A DNA stretch of 5,884 nt from Deltaproteobacteria bacterium (GTDB lineage Bacteria; Myxococcota; B64-G9), in NCBI GenBank assembly GCA_003647095.1, contig QMME01000278.1, positions 1 through 5,884 of the forward strand, given 5' to 3'. Positions within the stretch are counted from its first letter, which is position 1. Each line of letters opens with the position of its first letter. The notes beneath the pieces are model-generated. The model was not told where the DNA came from. It worked only from the letters and a program-made list of their open reading frames with translations, and ran no database searches. Below are positions 1-5,858 of the stretch, piece after piece. The position numbers and the translations under genes are program-made.

Positions 1-18
1 ACCAGCCCGGGGCCGCTG

Positions 19-93
19 TCACCCCCAGAAGTCCACCTTGCCGGTGGAGGAACCAAGCCGCGGGGCGGGTTGCCAGGCACGAGCATCGAGCAT
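19..93 (-). CDS. Doubtful 24-residue small ORF upstream of the regulator
   Basis: A short ATG-to-TGA frame lies on the minus strand, divergent from the regulator gene. It encodes 24 residues starting MLDARAW and ending KVDFWG. A weak purine stretch (GGGGAA) sits close before the ATG, and an in-frame stop lies 15 nt upstream of it. I do not recognise the peptide and see no signal sequence or known precursor motif. A frame this short easily arises by chance in GC-rich DNA. The only reason to list it is its position next to a sensor-type regulator. The rest of positions 1-140 shows no clear promoter; in particular I found no convincing sigma-54 (GG-N10-GC) site. Confidence 0.13.
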   Translation of the reverse strand: MLDARAWQPAPRLGSSTGKVDFWG

Positions 94-140
94 GATTTCC
101 CCGTTGAATCACGCCATCCCCTCCCGTATCATCTCCCCCC

Positions 141-1676
141 GTGACCGATCCGCGCCGCTACCTGGGACTGCACGCCGTGTCCATGCTGCGTACCATCATG
201 CACAAGTGGTGGGGCCTGGAGCTGGGCCTGGCCGACAACCTGGGCCGGCCGGTGTCTCCCGAGTGGGGCCGGCGGGACTCCACCAGCAACGATTTCTGCC
301 GCGGCCTGCTGGAAGAGGAAGGAGGCCGCCGGGCCTGCCGGCGCAGTATCCGGGAACTGGGGCGGCTGGCTCGCCGGGCCCACCCCGCCGAGGCTTCCCT
401 GCAGCACCTGTGTCACCTGGGCTTTTCCATGGTGGCCGCCCCGGTGCTGGCCTCGGGACGCTATGCCGGCTGCGTGTTCTGCTGCGGGTTTTCCGGCCGG
501 GAGGTCAGCCGCACCCGCATCCTACGCCTGCGCGAAGCGGTCAAGGCGGCCGGTGGCAAGCAGGTGCGCCTGGTCGGCGAGCGGGTACCGGTGCTCAACC
601 GTGACGAGGTCAGCCGCATGAAAGACCTGCTCGTGGCCGGGGCCCAGGAGATTTCCAACTACCGTTCGCGCCCACCCCAACCGCTACCGGAACAGATCCC
701 CCCCTTGCCGGCCGGCGAGGTGGTGGCTCGTTCACCGGCCATGGCCAACCTGATGAAGCGCCTGGCCGCACTGGCACGCATCTCCGAGCCGGTGCTGCTG
801 TGGGGGCCCGACGGTTGCGGCAAGCGGGTGCTGGCTCGTGCCCTGCACCGGGCCGGGCCCAGCGCCCAGGCCAGCTACCTGGAGTTTTCTCCCGGCCAGG
901 ACATCCACTCCCCGGAAGTGGCCTTCTTCGGCCGGCAACGGGGCGGTTCCCTGGGCCAGCTGGGCCTCCTGGAACAGGCCCGGGGCGGCACCCTCTACCT
1001 GGCCTCCGGTTCCTGGCTGGAAGGCGGGTTCCAGGTGCGCCTGGTACGACTGCTGCGGGAAGGCACCTTCCTGCCGGTGGGTTCCTCCCGGCCGGTGGCC
1101 GGTGACGTGCGGCTGGTGCTGGGCCTGGAGCAGGAACCGGCCCGGGCCCGGGAAAGCGGCCTGTTGCGGGAAGAACTGGCCGACATCCTGGCGGCGCAGA
1201 CCCTGCGCGTTCCCGCCTTTGCCGAACGCGCCGAGGACATCGAGCAGTTGCTCCAGCTGGCGCTCCACCAGCTGGCACCGCGGCTGGCGGGGCAAACCAT
1301 CCCCGTGCGCGTGCTGTCGCTGTTGCGCCGTTACGGCTGGCCCGGCAACGGCCACGAGATGCAGGCCGAGCTGCGCTCCCTGCTGGCCACGGGCGAGCCC
1401 TCGGCCTGGCGTCCCGGTGATCTGTCCCTGCGTATTCGCCGGGCCGGTGGGCTGGGAAGCCAGGAGCTGGCGGAATCGTTGCAACAGCAAGGCAACCTCA
1501 AGCAGGCCGTGGAGATGCTGGAGCGGGAGATGATCCAGGAAGGAATGCTACGCACCGGGGGCAACAAGTCGCTGCTGGCCCGGCAGCTGGGCATCAGCCG
1601 CTCCAACCTGCTGCTCAAGCTGGCCAGGTACGGCCTGGAAGGAAAGGCGAAGCCCACCCGGCGCCGCCCGGCCTGA
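141..1676 (+). CDS. PocR-sensor / degenerate sigma-54-type AAA+ / Fis-HTH transcriptional regulator
   Basis: Likely a cytoplasmic DNA-binding regulator of 511 residues. Residues about 15-155 resemble a PocR ligand-binding domain, with C53 and C66 and the block PV-x4-G-x3-G-CVFCCGF near 101-117; in known proteins this domain senses small molecules. Residues about 192-430 align with the sigma-54 activator AAA+ domain. Walker A is kept (GPDGCGKR, 222-229), but GAFTGA is GGSLGQ (268-273), the Walker B DE is AS (288-289), only the first arginine finger remains (R343; the second position is I349), and the sensor II arginine is H405 in WPGNGHEM. Residues about 454-498 form a Fis-type HTH (NKSLLARQLGISRSNLLLKL). 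It therefore probably regulates by binding DNA and ligand, without remodelling sigma-54 holoenzyme. The GTG at 141 is the earliest possible start (in-frame stop at 105) but lacks a Shine-Dalgarno; ATG 183 is an alternative. It is convergent with the next gene, 35 nt away; a short GC-rich inverted repeat at 1687-1704 lacks a close T-tract. Confidence 0.85.
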   Translation: MTDPRRYLGLHAVSMLRTIMHKWWGLELGLADNLGRPVSPEWGRRDSTSNDFCRGLLEEEGGRRACRRSIRELGRLARRAHPAEASLQHLCHLGFSMVAAPVLASGRYAGCVFCCGFSGREVSRTRILRLREAVKAAGGKQVRLVGERVPVLNRDEVSRMKDLLVAGAQEISNYRSRPPQPLPEQIPPLPAGEVVARSPAMANLMKRLAALARISEPVLLWGPDGCGKRVLARALHRAGPSAQASYLEFSPGQDIHSPEVAFFGRQRGGSLGQLGLLEQARGGTLYLASGSWLEGGFQVRLVRLLREGTFLPVGSSRPVAGDVRLVLGLEQEPARARESGLLREELADILAAQTLRVPAFAERAEDIEQLLQLALHQLAPRLAGQTIPVRVLSLLRRYGWPGNGHEMQAELRSLLATGEPSAWRPGDLSLRIRRAGGLGSQELAESLQQQGNLKQAVEMLEREMIQEGMLRTGGNKSLLARQLGISRSNLLLKLARYGLEGKAKPTRRRPA

Positions 1677-1711
1677 TGCCCGCCGCGCCGGGTACCGGGC
1701 CGGCACCTGGT

Positions 1712-2287
1712 CTACTTCTTTTTCCGGCAGCTTTCCTCGATCTGCTCGATGAGGTCGTCGCAGCAGGTGTCCTTGCCGAAGTAGATGTCCCAGAGAACCT
1801 CCTGGAAGGCCTTGCCCTCGAGTACCGGGCCCATCTCCTCGCCGTTCTGCTTGAGCAGGGTGCCCTTCCCGGGAACGTACATGAACTCCAGCACCGTGCC
1901 CTCGCTGCATTCCTTCTTGAAGTAGGATTCGAAGGTACGACGCTGTGCCTTGAGCTGGGCATCGGCGGTCTTGGGCATGTGTTCTTCGAAGGACTCGCCG
2001 ATGGTGGAAGCCATCTTCTGGGCCGAGACATCACGCAGCATGTTGAGCTTGAGCAGCTTGACCTCGTCATCCTTGATGAGCCGCTGCCGGTCGCAGCTGC
2101 CGCTTTCCGAGTAGGCGGCCATGGTATAGACATCGAAGAACCACTTCTCGCGCAATCCCGCTCCTACCAGCTTCAGGGTCTTGCCCTCTATCTGCAAGCT
2201 GGCCGGATAGCTCTGCCCCTCCACCGTCAACGCCAGGGCCAGCACCGGCAGCAGGCAAACACCCACGGCGACCGCAGCTCTTTTCAT
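1712..2287 (-). CDS. Secreted chalcone-isomerase-like family protein
   Basis: A 191-residue protein with a clear N-terminal signal peptide (KR, then a hydrophobic stretch to about residue 19; cleavage near ALA/LT), so probably periplasmic. The mature part resembles the bacterial chalcone-isomerase-like family: LxLVGAGLREKWFFDVYTMAAY at about 38-59, a central charged region, VPGKGTLLKQNGEEMG at about 138-153, and FQEVLWDIYFG at 161-171, where the family usually has an aromatic-Leu-Gly end. Bacterial members mostly lack a known enzymatic role; a fatty-acid or hydrophobic-ligand-binding function is suggested by analogy only. The mature chain has five cysteines (65, 127, 175, 176, 187), suiting disulfides in an oxidising compartment. 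ATG 2287 is supported by a strong GGAGGAG Shine-Dalgarno (complement of 2295-2301). It is the last gene of the minus-strand cluster, 55 nt after the FHA gene. Confidence 0.85.
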   Translation of the reverse strand: MKRAAVAVGVCLLPVLALALTVEGQSYPASLQIEGKTLKLVGAGLREKWFFDVYTMAAYSESGSCDRQRLIKDDEVKLLKLNMLRDVSAQKMASTIGESFEEHMPKTADAQLKAQRRTFESYFKKECSEGTVLEFMYVPGKGTLLKQNGEEMGPVLEGKAFQEVLWDIYFGKDTCCDDLIEQIEESCRKKK

Positions 2288-2313
2288 CTTTCATCTCCTC
2301 CCTGACAATTCCT

Positions 2314-2332
2314 GGCCGGCCGCCGTCCGGCC
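2314..2332. repeat. GC-rich inverted repeat between FHA and chalcone-isomerase-like genes
   Basis: GGCCGG at 2314-2319 pairs perfectly with CCGGCC at 2327-2332 around a 7-nt loop, just upstream of the Shine-Dalgarno of the chalcone-isomerase-like gene. No T-run follows on the minus strand, so it is not a typical intrinsic terminator. It could be an mRNA hairpin that affects processing or stability, or simply the result of high GC content. Confidence 0.35.
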
Positions 2333-2342
2333 GACCGGGAAC

Positions 2343-2762
2343 TCATTCCTGCTCTTTCTTGGAAATGGTCTTGCCCACGGCGAAGGTGCGCGGCTTGGTG
2401 GCATCGGCACGCCCTTCGCGGGCCCCCCGGGGGGTCTTGCTGATCTTGGTGGTCTTCTTGTGCTCGGCATTGTCACTGACCAGCAAGGGCAGGAAGCGCA
2501 GGCGGGTATCACCGACCTCGATGATGTCTCCCGGTTGCAGCTTGCGCTCGGTGATGGGCTCGCCGTTGACCAGGGTACCGTTGGTACTGCCCAGGTCGAC
2601 CAGAACCCAGTTGCTGCCGTCCCAGTCCAGGCGGGCATGGACCCGGGACACCCGGTCGTCGTCGGGTATCACCAGGTCGCACTCGGAAGTACGACCGATC
2701 TCCTTGATGATGCCCGTCAGCGGGTACCGCTTACCCTTTTGCTCATCGAAGAGCTGGTACAT
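2343..2762 (-). CDS. Small FHA-domain protein
   Basis: A 139-residue soluble protein consisting of one forkhead-associated domain plus a basic tail. The phosphothreonine-binding signature residues are all present: G23-R24 in the EIGRTSECDLVIP block, S39-R40-V41-H42, and N61-G62 within DLGSTNGTLVNG (56-67), followed by GDIIEVG. It should therefore bind phosphothreonine peptides on a partner. Residues about 98-139 are rich in Lys, Arg and Thr and look unstructured. There is no membrane segment or signal peptide. ATG 2760-2762 is preceded by AGGAG (complement of 2772-2776) with a 9-nt spacer. It lies 69 nt after the glycosyltransferase and 55 nt before the chalcone-isomerase-like gene. No Ser/Thr kinase, phosphatase or secretion-system gene is visible here, so its partner is unknown. 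The domain call is firm; the role is open. Confidence 0.92.
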   Translation of the reverse strand: MYQLFDEQKGKRYPLTGIIKEIGRTSECDLVIPDDDRVSRVHARLDWDGSNWVLVDLGSTNGTLVNGEPITERKLQPGDIIEVGDTRLRFLPLLVSDNAEHKKTTKISKTPRGAREGRADATKPRTFAVGKTISKKEQE

Positions 2763-2831
2763 GTCTTGTCGCTCCTGCCTGGTTGGCCTGGAAAGCGATC
2801 CTAGCCGCTCGGCCGCAGCAGTTCAAGCTGA

Positions 2832-3854
2832 TTATACCGGTACCCCCAGCAGGCGTTCCAGGGCCTGGTGGACGCTGTCGGTGGTGACGTCCTCCAGGCA
2901 TTGCCGGTAGGAGCACCGGCGCCTTTCGTCCTCGTCACAGGGCGAACAGGAAAGGCCATCGGCCCGGACCACTTCCAGGTGCTTGCCCAGGGGCGCCCAG
3001 CGCAAGGGATCACTGGGGCCGAAAACCGCCACCGTGGGCACCTCCAGCAGGGCCGCCAGATGGGTGGGCCCGCTGTCGTTTCCCAGGTAACAGGGAGCGG
3101 CGGCCAGCACCCCGGCCAGATCGCACGGCGTGGGCGGGTGGCAGTGGCCGACACGGTCGGCACCATGGACGGCCTGCAGCTGTCGCAGCAAGGGACCGAC
3201 GATCTCTCCATCCGCGGGCCCGTCCAGCAACACCACCCGCCTGCCCTCTTCCAGCAATCGTCCGGCCAACTCCCGCCAGAGCCGCGGGGGCCAGTTCTTT
3301 TCCCGGGAACCACTCGAGGGCGCCAACACCACCAGGTGCTCGTCCCGCCCTTCCCCGTACCCCAGCAACTGCCGTCCCCGGCGCGGCCAACGCTCTTCCA
3401 GGGGCAGTCGCTGCAGTTGTCCTCCCGGCTCGGCCAGGCCGGCCTGTACCATGCAGCGCAGCAGGTGCTGGGCCACGTGTATGCGTTCACTCTCCGGGGG
3501 CAGGGGCAGAAACACGTGGGCCTCGGTAACTCCGCAGGCGGAAAGGTTCTCGGCCAGGGCGTAGTCGCCGGGGGCAGCGAAGGCCACCACTACGTCGTAG
3601 GTAGAAAAGCGGGCGGCCACCTCGGGAGGAGGTTGGGCATCCATGTGGTAGAGCAGGTGCAGCCCGGAGCCCTCCACGTCCAGGGCCCGGTCGGCACCGC
3701 CGGCCCCCACCAGCAGCTGGCAGCGCTCTTTCACCCCCATCAAGTCTATGCTGGCCCGGGCCTGGGACAGGCGCACGGCCTGAATCGCCGGCCACAGCAG
3801 CAAGGTATCACCCAGGCCGCCGTTTCTGATGATGAGGATACGTGCCGTCGCCAT
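2832..3854 (-). CDS. GT9-family glycosyltransferase (heptosyltransferase-like)
   Basis: A 340-residue protein of the GT-B fold GT9 family, whose known members transfer heptose from ADP-heptose to the lipopolysaccharide core at the inner face of the inner membrane. The N-terminal acceptor domain starts with ILIIRNGGLGDTLLLWPAI (6-24), the usual glycine-rich first loop with D16 at the catalytic-base position. The nucleotide-sugar-binding half shows PSSGSREKNWPPRLW (179-193) and LGNDSGPTHLAA (257-268), the family hallmark, then VFGPSDPLRWAPLG. Near the C-terminus four cysteines (C303, C306, C314, C319) match the cysteine cluster common in heptosyltransferase-like proteins. The length is normal. 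The acceptor and donor sugar cannot be assigned, because no other lipopolysaccharide gene is in the window. The start at 3854 has only a weak GGGA upstream. First gene of the cluster; the IS left end lies 56 nt upstream of its start. Confidence 0.9.
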   Translation of the reverse strand: MATARILIIRNGGLGDTLLLWPAIQAVRLSQARASIDLMGVKERCQLLVGAGGADRALDVEGSGLHLLYHMDAQPPPEVAARFSTYDVVVAFAAPGDYALAENLSACGVTEAHVFLPLPPESERIHVAQHLLRCMVQAGLAEPGGQLQRLPLEERWPRRGRQLLGYGEGRDEHLVVLAPSSGSREKNWPPRLWRELAGRLLEEGRRVVLLDGPADGEIVGPLLRQLQAVHGADRVGHCHPPTPCDLAGVLAAAPCYLGNDSGPTHLAALLEVPTVAVFGPSDPLRWAPLGKHLEVVRADGLSCSPCDEDERRRCSYRQCLEDVTTDSVHQALERLLGVPV

Positions 3855-3862
3855 GTCCCGCC

Positions 3863-3891
3863 ATGATGCCCGGCCCCCGGCAGCCTGTCAA
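3863..3891 (-). promoter_or_regulatory. Candidate sigma-70 promoter for the glycosyltransferase operon
   Basis: On the minus strand a perfect TTGACA (complement of 3886-3891) is followed 17 nt later by CATCAT (complement of 3863-3868), four of six matches to the -10 consensus. Transcription would start near 3856, only a few nucleotides before the ATG at 3854, giving an almost leaderless mRNA. That fits the poor Shine-Dalgarno of this gene. The site lies in the short host stretch between the gene and the IS left end, so the insertion would not have separated it from the gene. Pattern match only. Confidence 0.4.
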
Positions 3892-3910
3892 TCGCCGCTG
3901 GCGACACTTC

Positions 3911-3923
3911 CCTAGATCTCCCA
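3911..3923 (+). repeat. IS left terminal inverted repeat
   Basis: CCTAGATCTCCCA, matching the right end at 10 of 13 positions in inverted orientation, including eight consecutive bases (ATCTCCCA). It is the probable transposase-binding end and lies 108 nt before the transposase start. Confidence 0.7.
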
Positions 3924-3940
3924 TCACATTAAATGAAAAA

Positions 3941-4010
3941 ACCTCGTTGTTTCCCGGGAACCGGGATGTTAGGTTGAAGTTGTAAGCCAACAACCTTCAC
4001 CAACGAGGTG
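3941..4010 (+). promoter_or_regulatory. Fold-back leader that can mask the transposase ribosome binding site
   Basis: ACCTCGTTG (3941-3949) is the exact reverse complement of CAACGAGGT (4001-4009). The second arm covers five of the six bases of the transposase Shine-Dalgarno GAGGTG (4005-4010; start codon at 4019). The 51-nt loop holds two nested hairpins: TCCCGG (3952-3957) with CCGGGA (3961-3966) around GAA, and AGGTTG (3971-3976) with CAACCT (3991-3996) extended by TTG/CAA. RNA reading in from outside the left end would contain both arms and could hide the ribosome site; a transcript starting inside the loop would not. This resembles the known fold-back protection of elements such as IS10, but I see no strong internal promoter in the loop. 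On the minus strand the same repeat ends in six T, so it might also terminate leftward transcription. Confidence 0.6.
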
Positions 4011-4018
4011 ATCGAATT

Positions 4019-5584
4019 ATGCCACAGACGCTGCTGCCGTTTCAATACGAAAAAGACCCCACCCGGAGCAAGTTCACCGCCCTCGGCGGGTTGCCGTTGT
4101 TCCTGGATCTGATGACCGGCTTGGGGGTGGTAACGAGCCTGCGCCGGAACCTGGCGTGCAAGAGCGACATGAACGGCTGGAGCGTGTCGGACGTGGTGCT
4201 GGCGTTGATACTGGTCAACTTGGCCGGGGGCGAGTGCGTCGAGGATCTGGACCGTCTCAACGCGGATGTGGGCTTCGGGCAGTTGATGGATTTGGCGAAC
4301 CGCGCGGGCTATAGCCGGCAGCAGCGTCGTGCCTTGAAGCGCAAGCTGGCCAAGTTGAAGCTGCGCAAGCTGCCGTCGAAGTCGGCTGCGTTCAGAAAGC
4401 TGGAGAAGTTCCACGACCCGCAACAGGAGCAGGAGAAGGCCAGGCGCAGGGAGCAGGCAAGGGAGTCTGGCAAGGGCAAGTCCTACATCCAGAAGCCGAA
4501 CGGAATGCTCAAGGGGTTGCTGGCGGTGTTGCGGCACCTGGTTGCGGCGGTGCAGCAGCGCTCGAGGCAGACGACGGCGACACTGGATCAGGACGCCACC
4601 CTGGTCGAGACACTCAAGGCCGAGGCGCTGCGTTGTTACAAGGGATACAAGGCGTATCAGCCGCTGAACACGTACTGGGCGGAGCAGGGGTTGGTGGTGC
4701 ACACGGAGTTTCGCGACGGCAATGTACCTGCGGGCTTCGAGCAGCTGCGGGTGTTGCGCGAGGCGCTGGAGAACCTTCCGGAGGGAGTGGAGAAGGTGTA
4801 CCTGCGCAGTGACACGGCGGGATACCAGCAGGAGCTGCTGAAGTACTGTGCGGAGGGAAAGAACGAGCAGTTCGGGGTGATAGAGTTCGCGGTGGGAGTG
4901 GACGTGTGCGATGAGTTCAAGAAGGCGGTTGCAGAGGTGGAGGAGGATGCGTGGCTGCCGTTGAAGAAGCAAGTGGGTGGCGAATGGGTCGATACCGGAC
5001 AGGAATGGGCTGAGGTGTGCTATGTGCCGAATTGGGCGGGATACAAGAAGAATGGGCCTAGGTACCGGTATCTGGCGACGCGGGAGCCGTTACGGCAGTT
5101 GGAGCTGCCCGGAGTCGAGCAGGAGCAACGCGAGCTGCCGTTTCCGACGATGGAGTTTGGGCAGGGTGACGAGAAGCGGAAGTACAAGGTGTTTGGGGTG
5201 GTGACGAACCGGGATCTGGCCGGCGACGAGGTAATCGGGTGGCTGAGGAAGCGCTGCGGCTACAGCGAGCAGGTGCATGCGGTGATGAAGGAGGACCTGG
5301 GCGGGGGCCGGATGCCGTCGGGCAAGTTCGGGGTCAATGCGGCCTGGTGGCAGGTGATGGTGCTGGCGCTGAATCTGAGCGAAGTGATGAAGCGGCTGGT
5401 GCTCGGTGCGGGTTGGACGACGAAGAGGCTGAAGGCGCTGAGGTTCAGGTTGATCCACATCGGAGCGAGGGTAGTGGAGAAGGGTCGGCGGCTGTGGATC
5501 CGCTTGAGCCGGGGCGAAGCAGCGCTGGAGCTGTTGACACGAGCGCGGGAGCGGATAAGACAACTGGCGGAGGCACCTGGCTAG
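4019..5584 (+). CDS. IS1380-family DDE transposase
   Basis: A full-length 521-residue transposase that would catalyse cut-and-paste movement of the surrounding element. The N-terminal part (about 1-130) is likely the DNA-binding region. The RNase-H-like catalytic core begins at TLDQDATLVE (188-197; first acid D190 or D192). It continues with the family block GYKAYQPLNTYW, EFRDGNVPAG (230-239) and VYLRSDTAGYQ (260-270; second acid D265). The third acid is probably E417 in GYSEQVHAVMK, with K424 in the E-x6-K spacing typical of IS4/IS1380-like enzymes. Between D265 and E417 lies a long insertion region. No frameshift or internal stop is seen, so it may be active. ATG 4019 is set by GAGGTG at 4005-4010, 8 nt away. 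The IS1380 assignment is from motif recognition and the CC-starting ends. Confidence 0.92.
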   Translation: MPQTLLPFQYEKDPTRSKFTALGGLPLFLDLMTGLGVVTSLRRNLACKSDMNGWSVSDVVLALILVNLAGGECVEDLDRLNADVGFGQLMDLANRAGYSRQQRRALKRKLAKLKLRKLPSKSAAFRKLEKFHDPQQEQEKARRREQARESGKGKSYIQKPNGMLKGLLAVLRHLVAAVQQRSRQTTATLDQDATLVETLKAEALRCYKGYKAYQPLNTYWAEQGLVVHTEFRDGNVPAGFEQLRVLREALENLPEGVEKVYLRSDTAGYQQELLKYCAEGKNEQFGVIEFAVGVDVCDEFKKAVAEVEEDAWLPLKKQVGGEWVDTGQEWAEVCYVPNWAGYKKNGPRYRYLATREPLRQLELPGVEQEQRELPFPTMEFGQGDEKRKYKVFGVVTNRDLAGDEVIGWLRKRCGYSEQVHAVMKEDLGGGRMPSGKFGVNAAWWQVMVLALNLSEVMKRLVLGAGWTTKRLKALRFRLIHIGARVVEKGRRLWIRLSRGEAALELLTRARERIRQLAEAPG

Positions 5585-5678
5585 CGGAGCAGGGCCTCTG
5601 AGCTCTTTGAGAAGGCGGATATCTGACGGGGCTCGGGCGAGATGCGCGCGAATCCCGCCAAAAACCGGCCAGAGCTGC

Positions 5679-5692
5679 CAGTTCTGGAACTG
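5679..5692. repeat. Near-palindrome in the IS right arm
   Basis: CAGTTC and GAACTG are inverted copies separated by two bases. This is the clearest structure in the non-coding right arm between the transposase stop (5584) and the right terminal repeat (5769). With a 2-nt gap it is more likely a dimeric protein-binding site than an RNA hairpin. I see no gene or convincing terminator in this arm. Confidence 0.35.
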
Positions 5693-5768
5693 CACGTGGA
5701 CCTGCAAGCCGTCAGGCGCCAGATCCGGCCGGCCTTGACCATGGATCGAGTACGTTCAGTCAGAGCAG

Positions 5769-5781
5769 TGGGAGATTATGG
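5769..5781 (-). repeat. IS right terminal inverted repeat
   Basis: TGGGAGATTATGG on the plus strand; read inward from 5781 it matches the left end at 10 of 13 positions. The outermost CC and the ATCTCCCA block are shared and three bases at positions 3-5 differ. No duplicated target bases flank the two ends. Confidence 0.68.
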
Positions 5782-5795
5782 ACGCAGTTGCTCAC

Positions 5796-5824
5796 TTGAC
5801 ACGCCGCGAAAGAACCTACACAAT
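5796..5824 (+). promoter_or_regulatory. Candidate sigma-70 promoter for the transaldolase-like gene
   Basis: A perfect TTGACA (5796-5801) is followed after 17 nt by CACAAT (5819-5824), four of six -10 matches. A start near 5831 would give a leader of about 28 nt containing the GGAGGAGG ribosome site. The promoter lies 14 nt outside the IS right end, in host DNA, so the gene should not need an IS-borne promoter. Confidence 0.5.
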
Positions 5825-5858
5825 GCCGGGCGCCAACGGGGGGACAGTGGAGGAGGGC

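Larger units (their letters stand above)
3911..5781 (+). mobile_element. IS1380-type insertion sequence, apparently complete (about 1.87 kb)
   Basis: The element is bounded by imperfect inverted repeats. The left end CCTAGATCTCCCA (3911-3923) and the right end read inward, CCATAATCTCCCA (5781-5769), agree at 10 of 13 positions, with some further agreement inside. The left end begins CCTAGAT, as I recall for the IS1380-family element ISEcp1. One transposase gene fills most of the interior, followed by a non-coding right arm of about 185 nt. The size suits the family. The expected short target duplication is not visible: the flanks are CTTC on the left and ACGC on the right. The interior is a little less GC-rich than the host genes and uses codons such as TTG and GGA more often, in line with horizontal origin. 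It sits between divergent host genes and disrupts no recognisable reading frame. Confidence 0.8.

Noticed and set aside
71..96. Possible sigma-54 promoter (GGCACG at 75-80 region) upstream of the regulator
   Set aside because: The spacing to the next GC does not fit GG-N10-GC and the -12 part is poor.
1687..1704. Possible terminator between the convergent regulator and chalcone-isomerase-like genes
   Set aside because: The stem is only 5 bp with an 8-nt loop and no T-tract follows closely on either strand.
2868..3866. Plus-strand open frame (332 codons) opposite the glycosyltransferase
   Set aside because: The minus strand encodes a full GT9 protein with hallmark motifs; the plus frame is Gly/Gln/His-rich without domains.
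3929..4972. Long minus-strand open frame (347 codons) opposite the transposase
   Set aside because: Its product is Leu/Gln/Arg-rich low-complexity sequence produced by reading the transposase codons backwards; the plus-strand frame has clear transposase motifs.
584..5066. Six GGTACC hexamers (584, 1691, 2574, 2723, 2839, 5061)
   Set aside because: Five lie in codons of real genes (for example Gly-Thr and Val-Pro contexts), only one between genes, with no regular spacing; no evidence of a functional repeat without a genome-wide count.
5090..5707. Minus-strand open frame (205 codons) opposite the transposase 3' part
   Set aside because: Same antisense effect, with a Pro/Gln/Leu/His-rich product, no recognisable domain and overlap of a confirmed gene.
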